From positions 2,837,501 through 2,901,500 of the forward strand of contig CM067080.1 of assembly GCA_033980235.1 (NCBI GenBank): DNA of 64,000 bases, written 5' to 3'. This DNA comes from Diadema setosum (lineage: Eukaryota > Echinodermata > Echinoidea > Diadematoida > Diadematidae). Below the pieces are notes generated by a model. The model saw nothing but the letters and a program-made list of their open reading frames with translations, made no database searches and was not told where the DNA came from. This document shows positions 46,001 to 57,146 of this stretch, one piece after another; position 1 is the stretch's first letter, and each line of letters begins with the position of its first letter. Made by a program: the position numbers and the translations under genes.

Positions 46001-47648
46001 CGCTGAATGATTGAATCCGATTCTCCACATAAATGCAGGTGTGACCGGATGTCTGGAAAGTTGGCTGGTGCATTGTGGGCCTGGGTCAAGGTCAAGCATC
46101 TACTGATGATGCGGATGCGATCACCGATTGAACGAAACTGAGCACAGGGCTGCCTAGCTAGCTAGCCTAGCGCTAGCCCTGGGCCGGCCGGCCCGGCCTA
46201 GTGTGGGTACAAGCTACGACCGGCTGCTGGACGAATTTGTTTTCATCTAACTTAACGTTAGGGCCCCTACTCTAACGTTAGCTCGAAAGTTTATATGGAT
46301 TAGAAACTAGTTTTGTTTTCTACCAATTCTTTGGTTTGTCAATTTTTCACGGATCTTAAGGTTGGATTTTTATAACTGGATTATCACATGTGACGAGACA
46401 ACAGCAGTTCACAGAGACACAGCTTCTGTCGCGTCTGACTGAGTTCTGTAAGTTCTATCATCAAATCTAACTAGTTTCCAGAGTAGAAGTAGAACCTCCT
46501 ACTCAACTGTTGGGCTGGGCCCAACGTTAGGCATACTTCTAGTCTAACATTTAACGCTAACAAGTTAAGATAAAAAATGATTAGATTTAGATCTATAGAT
46601 TCTAGTGCCTAGCAGTTACATGTTTTAGGCGTAAAGAGTCGTTGGGCCTACTGCGACTGGATACTATCTTACTAGGCCTAGAAAATAATAGGCCTAGGCC
46701 CTACTAGTTACAAGTTAGGCCTAGCTCTAATGTTAGACTAACAGTTAGGCCTATTCATGTTAGTGATTTCCACATTTCTACTTGTCATTAGGCCTAACGT
46801 TAGATTCTAAAGTTACTATGCACTAGTTTGCTAATGCTAGACTTTAGAGTTTGTCTTTTCCGAACTAAAAAAGTATTTAGGCCTAGGCCTAGCGTTCTAG
46901 AGAATATCTAGTTTTAATAGACCCCTACTAGATTCTATGTGCATCTCACACGTATTGTTAGCGCTAGTTAGTATAAGTATTGTCAATTAGAATGTAACAA
47001 GTTAGTCGTACTCGTAGAACTATAGGTTCTAGTAGCTCGAATCTAACGTTAAAAAGTATTAGGCCTAACTATATGAGAACGGTTACTATTATTACCTAGG
47101 CCTAACGTTAGTGTTCTGTTACTTGCCTTGGTTTTAAAATTACAGCGCAACTGTGTAAAAATAACACCCCTGCCCCTGTTCGTGTGTCTTTTCTTTATGT
47201 TAAAATTCAGAGTATTTTCTTTACAAGTTTGTCAAATCTGAGGCAAATTCATGAATTGTGACTAGTAGTAACGTTAGAACCTGATACTCGGACGTTCTGG
47301 AGACACCCAACTAGGCCTACTGTAAAAGTGGATTATTCAACGTTAGATAAAATAGCTGCAACATGCATGCACATTAAAAGTCATGGCCACATTACCGTAC
47401 ACATGTCTGTCAAACTGGTGATTGTCTTCCGGGTCAGTATCGGATTATTGAACCTGGCGTGTTTCTACAGCGCTGACACTGGAAACTGCCCCGGAAAGAA
47501 CTACCTCATTAGACGGTTAAGTTAAGCGGAATCGGTATCGGAATCTGCATCGGAAAGAAACCGTTACTGGTGTGTTTCTACAGCCCCCTCTATCGGATAC
47601 AATCCGATAGACCCGGAATTTTGGGTTCTGTAGAAACACGCTGAAAGA
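43010..47648. mobile_element. Large foldback element (~4.6 kb palindrome)
   Basis: The termini TCTTTCAGCGTGTTTCTACA and its complement delimit two arms that pair through ordered landmarks: GGTCTATCGGATTGTATCCG, CGATGCAGATTCCGATACCG, CAGTATCGGATTATTGAACC (inverse), CTATGTGCATCTCACACGTA (inverse), TAGGCGTAAAGAGTCG (inverse) and CCGGTCACACCTGCAT. The centre is near 45890-46010. The left arm is ~1.3 kb longer because of extra sequence at about 43835-45160, which includes the MITE at 44572-45102. The arms are unusually rich in TAACGTTA and GGCCTAGG palindromes. No transposase or other protein was found. Confidence 0.93.
44572..45102. mobile_element. MITE with TTAAAGGGGCCCTGAAAT ends, nested
   Basis: The left end TTAAAGGGGCCCTGAAAT and its inverse complement at the right end are bounded by TTAA. 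TCTAACGGTAGAAACATTCC on the left and GGAATGTTTCTTAGAG on the right extend the pairing. It is absent from the other arm of the foldback, so it inserted after the palindrome formed. Confidence 0.9.
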
Positions 47649-48161
47649 CGCTTAACTAATAAGACACGAAAGTGCGCGCTAATCATGTACAAAACAAATG
47701 GACAGCGCGCGGTCTTCAAGCGTATACGCACATCACCTGAGACGCGCTGCCTTGACGCTTGATAAACAACAGCGGCTTCAGGGACAGCGCGTCTCAGGTG
47801 ATGTGTGTCTTTGCCTGAGACGCGCTGTCTTTGCAGATGTTGTTGTTGTTTATCAAGCGTTTTTGATTGTGAGATCATGTTGTTGCCAAATTTTTACCTC
47901 CACGAAATAATCCTTATTACTCTAAAATCTCGTTCTTCAAAATAATCCCCTTAATCGAAAAAAAGCTACGACTATAATTTTTAAATCTTTTTAAGATAAT
48001 AAAAATATCCTTACCTTTGGAAATGAATGATGTTCCTAGGTGTACTGAGTTTGTACTTAGCTCTCTTTTGTATCGTCATGTAGGGTAGCCATTTTGTGTC
48101 CATTGTTTCATTGCGCGCCTTCGTATCTTATTATCTCTACTATCTTTGGTTTTCATGTAAG
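47649..48161. repeat. Interleaved inverted and direct repeats (47698-47866)
   Basis: CACATCACCTGAGACGCGCT occurs, then its inverse AGCGCGTCTCAGGTGATGTG, then a shorter direct copy GCCTGAGACGCGCTGTC. These interleave with CGCTTGATAAACAACA and its inverse GTTGTTTATCAAGCG. The segment after 47870 is AT-rich with nothing recognised. Confidence 0.85.
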
Positions 48162-48245
48162 TGATAGAAAGGCAAAACCCTCGTGATAGAAAGGCAAACC
48201 CCTCGTGATAGAAAGGCAAAACCCTCGTGATAGAATTCGTAAACC
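48162..48245. repeat. 22-bp minisatellite, about four units
   Basis: GTGATAGAAAGGCAAA followed by CCCTC repeats about every 22 bp; the last unit is diverged. Direct orientation only. Confidence 0.9.
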
Positions 48246-48776
48246 CTCCGCAACTTTTGTACACATAACAAGTACACTAGACTTCGCGCGCGGTGTCCGC
48301 AACCCCTCCTTTAGCTCCACCCAAGGCAAGGACGTTCACCCTACGCGCATCGTATAAACACATATATGCAAAATCATCGCACTAGCGCACAGCAGGCATG
48401 TTTCAACGTGGCATGGTGATCGAGCGCTCCTCCGTTATATGAAGTGAGCTGGATCAAAGATCGTACACTTTCAACCTCTTTGCAATTAGAATTTCTTAGG
48501 ATCCCGAAGCAGAGACAAATCTCAGCATGTTGGAAATATCGAATTAAAACACGAGCGACGGGAAACTGGATGTATACTGTAATCTTCTGCCAAGATTTTA
48601 TGCAGGAGCTCGCTGAAGGCCGTGTGAGTGAGTACAATGTACCGTGCGTACTGGGTAGTGTACGAAATGCACGAAAACCATGCAAGCAAGCAAGAAGGGT
48701 CGGTATGAAAAGCACCTCGGGAATGATAATTTCCACCATCATCCTCATGAGCAGTCAATATTTGTATACTAGTGCG
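48246..48776. other. Right part of the ~6.3-kb extra sequence
   Basis: Moderately GC-rich, with 95-125-residue open frames overlapping on both strands at about 48374-48821. None shows a recognisable domain, splice sites or a start context that would support a gene. Confidence 0.4.
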
Positions 48777-49104
48777 CGTCATTTTGTTACATTTTTCACA
48801 AGCGCGCAAACATCTTGCTAGTTGTTTGTTTCAATACGCAGGTTTAGGGGCTTCCCCTTTTCAGCGCTGGGATGGGACTGCCGAGTCAACTTCAAAGACG
48901 AGTAGAAGCCGGGTAATTTTGTGCAGTTCATGGTTGCTCTACTTGATTGTATAGATGATAATAATTATATTGGATGGCCTTTATTCATGGAATACCAGGG
49001 AATATTGCACTCGTTAGAGTCAATATTGCACTCATCTTCGATTCGTGCATTATTGGCCCTAACTCGTGCAATATTCCCTGGTATCCCATTCATAGCCATC
49101 CAAT
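48777..49104 (+). repeat. Right half of the split duplicated segment
   Basis: Nearly identical to 50417-50755 (ACTAGTGCGCGT, TTTGTTACATTTTTCACAAG, GGGATGGGACTGCCGAGTCA). The end of the segment is palindromic: TTGGATGGCC, ATGGAATACCAGGGAATATT and GCACTCG pair with the inverse blocks ending GCCATCCAA. Confidence 0.92.
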
Positions 49105-50205
49105 ATAATATAAATATTGGACGAGCTATGCACAAATATTGGACGAGTCGAAGACGAGTCCAATATTTTGCTTAGCGAGTCCAATATTTCCTTGTATTAA
49201 TCGAAAATAGGACATTCAATATCATCATTTTTATCCTACAGAGGATTTTAGCAAAGAATGTTTTCACTTTGGCCTAGGCTACCCTTTCTGTCTCCGACTC
49301 CGAGTGCTGTTCCTACTGTGTAGTGATCCTGACATGGGGTATGGTACATGTACACTCTTCAGTGCAAGTTAATCCACTTCAGTCTCTGATAAAACAGTGA
49401 TCTATGTATCCAAGGTAGCCGTCATGTTACTGTTAGACCGAGATCTAGCTAATTTAGACCAGAATTAGATGTATTTGTATCCGAAATCTGAGAAACAATT
49501 CACGTCACATCTACCGTAGATCGTGAAAGATCGAATTAGGCTACTAACGCTTCTACCACAACTAGTCCTACTGTGCTGTATATAACGTACTTGTACACAC
49601 GTACGTATGTACAGTGGAGATATGCATATCGCGCATGCAAATGCAAGCGCAGCGGCGGCGGCCCGCTATGCGCTACATGGGTGGTATATCGCGCGCGGGC
49701 TATCTAGCAGTAGCGCTGAGCACGCAGAGCTGCAGATCAATCGTCGCCTTGCGCCTGCATGCACACACACACACAAAAAAAAAAAAACCAAAAAAAAATG
49801 CACCTTGTTTTCATCAAACCTAAATTTAACTTCCTGTTATGAAAGTGATATTTTGAAAAATTGTGTGAAAAACAATTTCAACTAATTGATATATGAAATT
49901 TGTTTGTATAAACACAGAATTTTAGAAGAAACGATATTCTAGTTAATTCGTGATTGACCAATCACAGACGTTTTTACTTCTTATTTCAGGTCATCTCGTA
50001 TATATCTCAACCAATTACGGTGCAGTTTATAAAAATTTGGGGGAATCCCCCTCTTGCCGTCCAATATTTTAAATATTGGTCGCCTCGGCAAAAAATATTG
50101 GTCGAGTTCAACAAACTTTTTAAGTGGGTTGGAGGTTATGAGGTGCGTCGACAAAATAACACTTGTATTTGGGCTCTAAATATCCTCTGTATGGATAATA
50201 ATTCA
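49105..50205. other. Intergenic stretch with ATTGGACGAG motifs
   Basis: Repeated ATATTGGACGAG and CCAATATTT motifs (49115-49190, 50070-50110) extend the palindromic flank. A CpG-rich patch at 49615-49750 lacks a supported gene. An A-rich stretch at about 49775-49797 follows a short (CA)n. Confidence 0.45.
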
Positions 50206-50755
50206 AATTATCATCTGTATAGGACGTTTTAGCGGCGCATTAAAAACGCGTATTGTAGTCAACTCAATTTTTACCGTTCAATATCGGAGCATATTGAACG
50301 AATCGCATAGACCAACGTATTAATTGCCCATAGGCTACCGTTGTTACTTGCCGTTGCACGATATTCAATTCTGTCTCGTTTATTGCGTGAGCGCTTGCTG
50401 AATGCGCAAACGCTTGCTACTAGTGCGCGTTATTTTGTTACATTTTTCACAAGCGCGCAAACATCTTGCTAGTTGTTTGTTTCAATACGCAGTTTTAGGG
50501 GCTCCCCCTTTTCAGCGCTGGGATGGGACTGCCGAGTCAACTTCAAAGACGAGTAGAAGCCGGGTAATTTTGTGCAGTTCATGGTTGTTCTACTTGATTG
50601 TATAGATGATAATAATTATATTGGATGGCCTTGATTCATGGAATACCAGGGAATATTGCACTCGTTAGAGTCAATATTGCACTCATCTTCGATTCGTGCA
50701 ATATTGGCCCTAACTCGTGCAATATCCCCTGGTATCCCATTCATAGCCATCCAAT
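50206..50755 (+). repeat. Uninterrupted copy of the split segment
   Basis: This is 42240-42470 fused directly to 48777-49104, with the junction at GCTACTAGTGCGCG. The sequence between the two halves in the other copy, about 6.3 kb and including the whole foldback, is absent here. It is best read as an empty-site paralogue or a deletion product. Confidence 0.9.
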
Positions 50756-50794
50756 GTGATATAATTATACATCGGACCTTTGAGAGGAGGAGAG

Positions 50795-51148
50795 CAGTGG
50801 ATCCGGGGGTGGGGGGAGGGAAGTGCAACGGACGCCCCCTTAAATTTTTCTGAAAACAAAAATCAAAAGCAGAGAAATTGAAAGGGGGCACCCCCTCCCC
50901 TTAAATTTTCGACTGTAATGGCAGCACTGTGTTTTGTGTTTTTGTTTGTTTTGATGTTTTTGTTTCTTTGTCGTTGATTTTTGTGGGGTTTTTTTCTGTT
51001 TTTGTTTTGTTTTAGCTTCGTTTTGTTTTTGCATTTCTTGTCAGCCAATGAAACCCAAAAAAGTGGCATCAAAAATATTTTTGCTCCCTTCCCCTCCCTC
51101 CTTCCCCCCCCCCCCCCCTACTTACGGCATTCCTGGATCCACCACTGG
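50795..51148. mobile_element. MITE with CAGTGGATCC ends
   Basis: The left end AGCAGTGGATCCGGG and the right end CCTGGATCCACCACTGGCT are inverted. The interior has CCCCCTTAAATTTT blocks and a C-run at about 51105-51118. It is related in its ends to the element at 21520-21686. Confidence 0.75.
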
Positions 51149-53181
51149 CTAGAGAGAGAGAGAGAGAGAGAGGGAGGGAGTCAGTTCAGGGGTTGATTAT
51201 TTCTATTTCGACATTTTGAGGATTTAGAGGATTTCAGTACAGGAATCCATCCTATTCTGAAAGTAATGGAAGTCTCACACGTGATCTGTCAAAAAAAAAT
51301 GAAATAAATAAAGATAGAGATAATAGAGAAATAAAACAAGCGAAAAATAATGACATTCAATCGTATAGTAATGATATGTTTCTAAGTAAGCCTAATATAA
51401 TCATTCGGCAGTAGCTTTATAAACCAAAGCAAAGTCAAAGAGTGCATGCAGAGCGGCACAGCTACTGGGAAAGGCACTGCGAGAATACAGTCCAGTAAAG
51501 CAGTCTGACCAGCGCAAGAAATGGGATTGTGCTTGAAGTGGCCTAAAATTATGTTAAATTGCCATGGAATTATGTCACATCATGTCAACCAATTTATTGT
51601 GGTGCTTAATGAGCTGAAGAGCAAAACAAAAACAAAACAAAACAAAAACCAGTTCTCATATTTTCTTCTTTTTTTTGGGGGGGGGGGGTGGCTACAAATT
51701 AATAATAATGATATCTAATATACTTTATCATAAGTTATTGTATAATAATTGTGATGCCAAATCGCTTTATGGTTACCAATATTGTGGTGCCCAACCGTCC
51801 TTGCATTTTTTGCTACAAATTGTGGTGCCCATTTAGCTGACAAGCAAAAACAAAAACAAAAAAAGATTTTCACATTTTTACTGTGGCACTCAATCGGCAA
51901 AACACACACACACACACACAAAAAAAAAAAAAAAAACCAAACAGGTCTTCAGAACTTTTTACAGTCAACAAGTCGACAAATCAACTGACAAACTAATAAA
52001 GAAACAAAAAAGAAAGGTACCACAGTACGCAAAATGCCAACAAATTTCCTTTCTCTAGCAATTATGCTACAGTTATGCTAAAAATAGACAAATCATGCCT
52101 AATGCTAGATGCTGGAACGTCTAAAATTATGGCAGAAAGCATGACCTACTCTGGCAACATAGCCGTGAGAGTCCTACAGCACTGGAGTCGTAATGTGATG
52201 AGCGCCCTCTAAAGTTCAACGCGTGAAAAACTAGCACCTCCCACTCCAGTCTGTGGTGATTTTTTTTTTTTTTCTTCTTCTTCTTCTTCTTCTCTTTTGT
52301 GCGACACTATTCAGTAAACAGCATAAGACACTCCTCACTGGTACACGTTAACACCGAGCCATCGATGTCCAATGTGACATTTTGATGTACAAAAGTGAAG
52401 AAACAGCAGCAGCAAAAACATGTCTGACCAAGCCAACGAAAATAATAATTTCATTGAGAACGGATTCTGTATTAGAGTCGATATGGTTCCTTTGCAGGCC
52501 TATACAAAGGGCCTGTAATGACAAATGTTCAGAGCTCTCACAATCCGTTTTCTCATATTCTAAAACATCGACAAAATCACCCCATTCTGTAATGTTACAA
52601 ATTGATAAACAGGCTAATGTTGTTTGCTAAATCCGCAAAATCCAAAAGAATTGTGATTCTACAAATATCAATGCAGACACGTATCGATATATGCCCATGT
52701 TTCCAAGGCACGTTCGTCTTTATCCTGTTTTGTACTAATGGGTCATGGGAGAGTCATCATACATGAAAACATTCAGAAGAATGTAAACTGAAAATCCAAG
52801 TTTTCCTCCTTACTAAAAGAAGCCGGACTTAGCACATTTTGGAAATTAAAGGAACTCTTCATATACCTTATATAGACACCGCCTATACCAATTAAGAGTT
52901 AAGAATACAAAAGAAGAAGAAGAAGAAGAAGAAGATATCATCATCAGAGAAAAATAATTTCTTTTCGATGATACTTGATACATACCAAGAATATTTAGAC
53001 GGAAAAAAAAATAAAATTATCACACAACATCTAATCATTTTCTGAGATTTTCAACATCTTTATTCTCATTATTATCTCAAATCCTGTTGACCCCATGTCT
53101 GTTTAATCCCTGCATAGGTGTTTGATATAGAAGAATGCTATTTTATCAATTAAAGATTTTCGAGAAAGAGAGATGTGTATG
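51149..53181. other. Simple-repeat-rich intergenic DNA
   Basis: Contains (AG)n at about 51152-51172, a CAAAA-rich tract near 51625-51650, (AC)n/A-run at 51902-51937, T-run/(CTT)n at about 52260-52293 and (AAG)n near 52912-52934. No supported gene. Small frames with Lys/Thr/Asn or His-Thr runs derive from these repeats. Confidence 0.6.
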
Positions 53182-53436
53182 TGAAGAGTTTGTTTGCAAA
53201 AACCGATAAGTCCATATTTGCCAAATGGAGATATTTGCGATTAAAGGTCAAGAAAAATAAAGAGAATAATAAGAAAAATTTTGCTTCTTTTGACCATAGA
53301 ACTTCAAAAATGTGCCTTTATCAATATGTAGTGACCAATATATCATTTAAAAGGTATTATTTTGTACTCTATGACAGAGATCGTACTTAAAAATCTTCAA
53401 AAATGGACTTATCGGTTTTTGCAAACAAACCCTTCA
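53182..53436. mobile_element. MITE with TTTGCAAAAACCGATAAG ends
   Basis: The left end GTTTGTTTGCAAAAACCGAT continues to AAGTCCAT; the right end is its inverse complement. It is 255 bp, AT-rich, non-coding. A 71-residue frame across it begins inside the left terminus and is spurious. Confidence 0.93.
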
Positions 53437-53595
53437 TGTATTGTAAAGGACAGAGAGAAAACGCATTATTGTTCGATAGGCACCTACACAGTGAAGGCTA
53501 CAGAAACCAAGATTAGTACCAGTAGGCAGTACAGCTAGAAGGCCTACAAAATTCATTTCCATCATGCACTTATCATTTTTTGACTCGTTGCACAA

Positions 53596-53986
53596 TTAAA
53601 GGGATAGTACAGTTTTGGTTGAGATGAGAAATAGGCTTTCGAATTTTTGCAAGATACCAAGAAAACACTTATGATATAGCACAGAGCATACCAATTTAAG
53701 AGGAATTCAAAGTTTATTTGATGAAAATTGGGTTTGGAATAACTGAAACATCCAAAAAACAAAGTAAAACAAAGCGATCGTTACAAAGTTTGGGTCCCAA
53801 ACTTTATTAGAATCGTGCTTTTATGGATATCTCAGCCATTTCAAAGCCAATTTTTATCAAATAAACGTTGAATTCCTCATAAAATTGCATGCTCTTTCAT
53901 ATTTCATATGAGATTTCTCATTATCTCATCTAAAAATGTTAGAAACCTGAAATTAGGTCTCAACCAGAACTGTACGATCCCTTTAA
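53596..53986. mobile_element. MITE with TTAAAGGGATAGTACAGTT ends
   Basis: The left end TTAAAGGGATAGTACAGTTT continues to GGTTGAGA. The right end TCTCAACC.GAACTGTACGAT continues to CCCTTTAA. TTAA is duplicated. The arms extend further inward with GAGATGAGAAAT pairing and ATCAAATAAAC/GTTTATTTGAT. It is 391 bp, non-coding. A partial relative lies near 56367-56420. Confidence 0.92.
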
Positions 53987-54476
53987 GATGACCCTACCAT
54001 GGAAATTTCAAATACAAACAAGCAGATATACTCAGTAGCTGCAGCAAGTGAACAAACAAAGAAACAAGCAACTGATATATTATTCTGGCCAGATCGAGAG
54101 GTGAGTGGGGCTGTTTTGTACTCCCTCTGCCGTCCCCCTTTCCCAGCTACCCCTCTTGCAAAGGAAGAAGATGAAGGCGAGTTTCCAACCTTGCGTAAGT
54201 TCTGTATAGATCGATCACCTGATAGAGATAGATCGCCCTTGCTCCTTTGTGTGGTGCGATCGTCGGTAGATCACCTGATTCTCAGGGCTGAGGAATTTAT
54301 ACAAAAAGAAAATCAGTAGAATGCGGCATTTTTGTGATAGGACGTATTCAGTTTAAGTCTCCACTGATTTTTAACCATCAAGATAAGAAACATTTGTCAC
54401 AAATCCGATGACATTTTAAAAGGGTTTGAGGCGCAACACTTGTAAGTGCTTTTTGATGCAGTTTCTCTCTTTCTAG
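53987..54476. other. Intergenic / upstream stretch
   Basis: A 106-residue open frame at 53999-54319 has no recognisable domain. GATAGATCGATCACCTGAT-like blocks recur near 54205-54280. The end becomes pyrimidine-rich (TTTCTCTCTTTCTAG). Confidence 0.35.
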
Positions 54477-54829
54477 GTCCACTACACGCAGGCGCAAGAC
54501 CTGGGAGGGCAAAGTTCACAGTGATCGGTCTGTGTTATCGATACAAGCGCACATGCCGACAAGGCGTGTTCCTGTTTGTCTTCACCCTCTACCAGCGAAG
54601 CGGAAGACCCGATCACAACCGTCCCGTCGCGTAGGCCAGGCCTGGGGTACATACTCGGGTCCGTAAGCCTCGCTACCTTCCAGTCCTCTCATCTCACTCT
54701 GCTGTGTACCACCACGACACCCCACCACTGGCTCCGTCTTGCACCGACCCCAAGTAGAGAAGAGGATATCCGCTGCTCGAGCTGTCGCCGCACCTCCTCT
54801 TTGCATCACCAGTGACCTCCTCGGACACG
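54477..54829 (+). promoter_or_regulatory. Candidate 5' UTR exon or promoter of the desaturase
   Basis: This block is clearly more GC- and CpG-rich than its surroundings. It is preceded by a TTTCTAG acceptor-like sequence and followed by a donor-like G/GTAAAT at 54829-54830. It lies about 2.3 kb upstream of the desaturase coding exon on the same strand. Because the coding exon has its own acceptor just before its ATG, at least one upstream non-coding exon is expected, and this is the best candidate. There is no direct evidence of transcription. Confidence 0.35.
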
Positions 54830-57133
54830 GTAAATTTAAGTAAAATTTAGACTCTAGATTCCAGACGACCAATATCCGAAATCTTTTTAGCTTTAGGTAA
54901 GCCTGCGCTAGGTGGCAGAATACCGTTCACTCGACCAGTAGGCCCTATTTTGTAACAAACGTTAGATCTAGAGGTCACTGTTTTACGTTACTCGTTGCCG
55001 TTGGTATTCTCCCGTAAACAGTAAAGTGTAACGTTAATAGGTCTATTATGTAGAGGATCTAACTCTACGTTTATAGGCTGTATTCACCTGTCTTGTTGGG
55101 CCTCTGGACGAATGTAACTGTCGTCAGTGTTAGGCCCTACACAATACATTACATTAGTGTCCACCTGTAATACATTACTTACATTTACTATAGAGTCTAG
55201 TGTCCACCTGTTTTAAACATATTACAGTAAAGGTACCGGTTTTCGACACTTTAGCACATTTCCTTGTTTACCATCAATACTGCACCGTTTTACCTTGGAA
55301 TTTCGCTTTGACGTTGAGCTACAAAGGCCAATGATAATATGCCTTGAACGAATTCCAATTTGAATGCACTCGTGTTCAATTTTAGCGATTTCCGTCACGC
55401 CGTCGCTGGCATCAGATTTCGACACCCAGCATCATATTTCGACACAATCACAGCGCGCATCACGCATAAATCACATGGCGCATACAGTATGCGTACACTG
55501 CATTGTGGACGCAAACCAGCAAAGTACCGGCGCAACAACTTGTTGTTTCCTCTATAACGTGTCTTACAATGGGAATGTCGAAATCTGGTGCCACATTCTC
55601 AAAGCCAACTCTTTCTGCAAGTTTGCTCATTTGTCACGAATTCAGCCATGAAATTACTAAAGTCGATTATGAAATCAAACATCAGGATTTGGCAAACAAA
55701 CTGATACTAAAGTAAGATAACCGGCATGGGTGAATTTCATTTTACGGCGATGTTTACAAAATGCGTCATATTGTTTGAACACCTAAAAATGGCCGACATC
55801 AAATTTTCTGCTGACACTGTGTTGCTTTTCTTCTAAATATTCTACCGTCGGATTATGATGACAAGTGACAAACGGTGTTTATATAAGACTAGAAATGTGA
55901 TTGATAACTTGGTTGATTGTTGAAGTCAGACGTTTGTATTGAGTATAAAATCTAATAAGAATTATCTGCTGGGTGTCGAAATCTGGGTCCTGTCGAAAAC
56001 TGGTGCACTAACGGTACATTACTTTAGTGTCCACCTGTAATTTAGTGTTACATTAGACCGTCCAGATATTGTTGATAGGGCTATCGACTAAGTAGACTCT
56101 GTTGTGTGATGTAATGCCTATAAGACGATACATTCTCATTTTCACATGATTTTAAAGTTCTATCATTGTATGTAAATTGGCCAAAATTTCTAACGCTGTA
56201 TCATCCCATGATCTGAATAACACATAGGATAAGGCTACATCTAATGATCTACTTTAGACTGGTGAACAAGACAAGAGGCCACCGAACAAGAGGCAGATTT
56301 ATCGGTCTAATGTTACAATTCGTATTAAGCAGCCTGCTACTATCACCGACTATTGTATGTAGTCGTAAAGGGACTGGACTGTACAGTTCTTGTTGAGGTG
56401 GGGATTCATGTTTTGAACATTCCTCAAAGTGAGATAAATGAGAAACCTCTTATGAAATATGAAAGAGCATCTGCAGGCTGGTGGTGGTCAGGTGATGGTG
56501 ATGGTGGGTTACATTGTCATCAAGGAAAGCCACCTCGGTGTTTTCATCACTGCTTTGCTTTGCCACATGTACACTGTTTTGTAGTTCGGTAGTTGTAGGG
56601 AAATATGATGTCAGTTTTAACTTCTAACCACAATACTAAAGCTTTAAAAAAAAAAAGTATACAGTATGTTACTACTACAAACGGAAGTGAAATTGACGAA
56701 CTGGATCACTTCAAATCTCACTCAAGACTCACATTTTTCACCAGGCATTCAATTGCTAACATTCTTGGAGGAATCTGCACCTTTGAATGTTTCTACAACA
56801 AATAAAATAGCACTAGATACAAATGCTGTGGATCATCTTCATCATCAAGTGATAGCCAGAGAAATAATGATTTGTTCTTTGCAGTGAAAAGTAGGCACAT
56901 AAAAAGTAAAAAATTAGTAATGCTGCTGTAGAATGTATTATGATGATATGTTGTGCATAGATTAATTTAATAATAATTCCTTGTATTAAACATTTGTCAT
57001 TGTATGCTGTATAATGAAAGTAAAGTGGAACTGAGGATGATGAAAATATTGACAAAAGGCATTTGAATCTTACTATTTAATATTTTTCCTTTTTTTCTTT
57101 TGTTTTATTGGTGTTTTCTTTGCGGAAAGGCAG
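54830..57133 (+). other. Probable 5' UTR intron of the desaturase
   Basis: AT-rich with TAACGTTA-type sequences near 54960-55035. A partial MITE relative near 56367-56420 has AAAGGGACTGGACTGTACAG. It ends in a long pyrimidine tract (57084-57120) and CAG at 57131-57133. No other exon was found. Confidence 0.5.
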
Positions 57134-57146
57134 GTCACGTACAAAA

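Noticed and set aside
45824..46099. 91-residue minus-strand frame at the palindrome centre
   Set aside because: Being palindromic, the region reads similarly on both strands. The frame begins and ends in mirrored non-coding repeat sequence.
48162..48245. CRISPR-like array of 22-bp repeats
   Set aside because: The units are directly contiguous without unique spacers, so it is a minisatellite.
48374..48821. Overlapping 95-125-residue frames on opposite strands
   Set aside because: No domain, no splice signals and no codon-level support; they overlap each other and run into a duplicated repeat.
54446..54872. Short frames (62-96 residues) in the GC-rich block
   Set aside because: Overlapping frames on both strands are expected in GC-rich DNA. 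A 5' UTR or promoter role fits better than coding.
57108..57146. In-frame extension upstream of the desaturase ATG
   Set aside because: It lies in the pyrimidine tract and acceptor of the preceding intron and begins with a TTG. The MGKG start at 57147 has better context and matches the family N-terminus.
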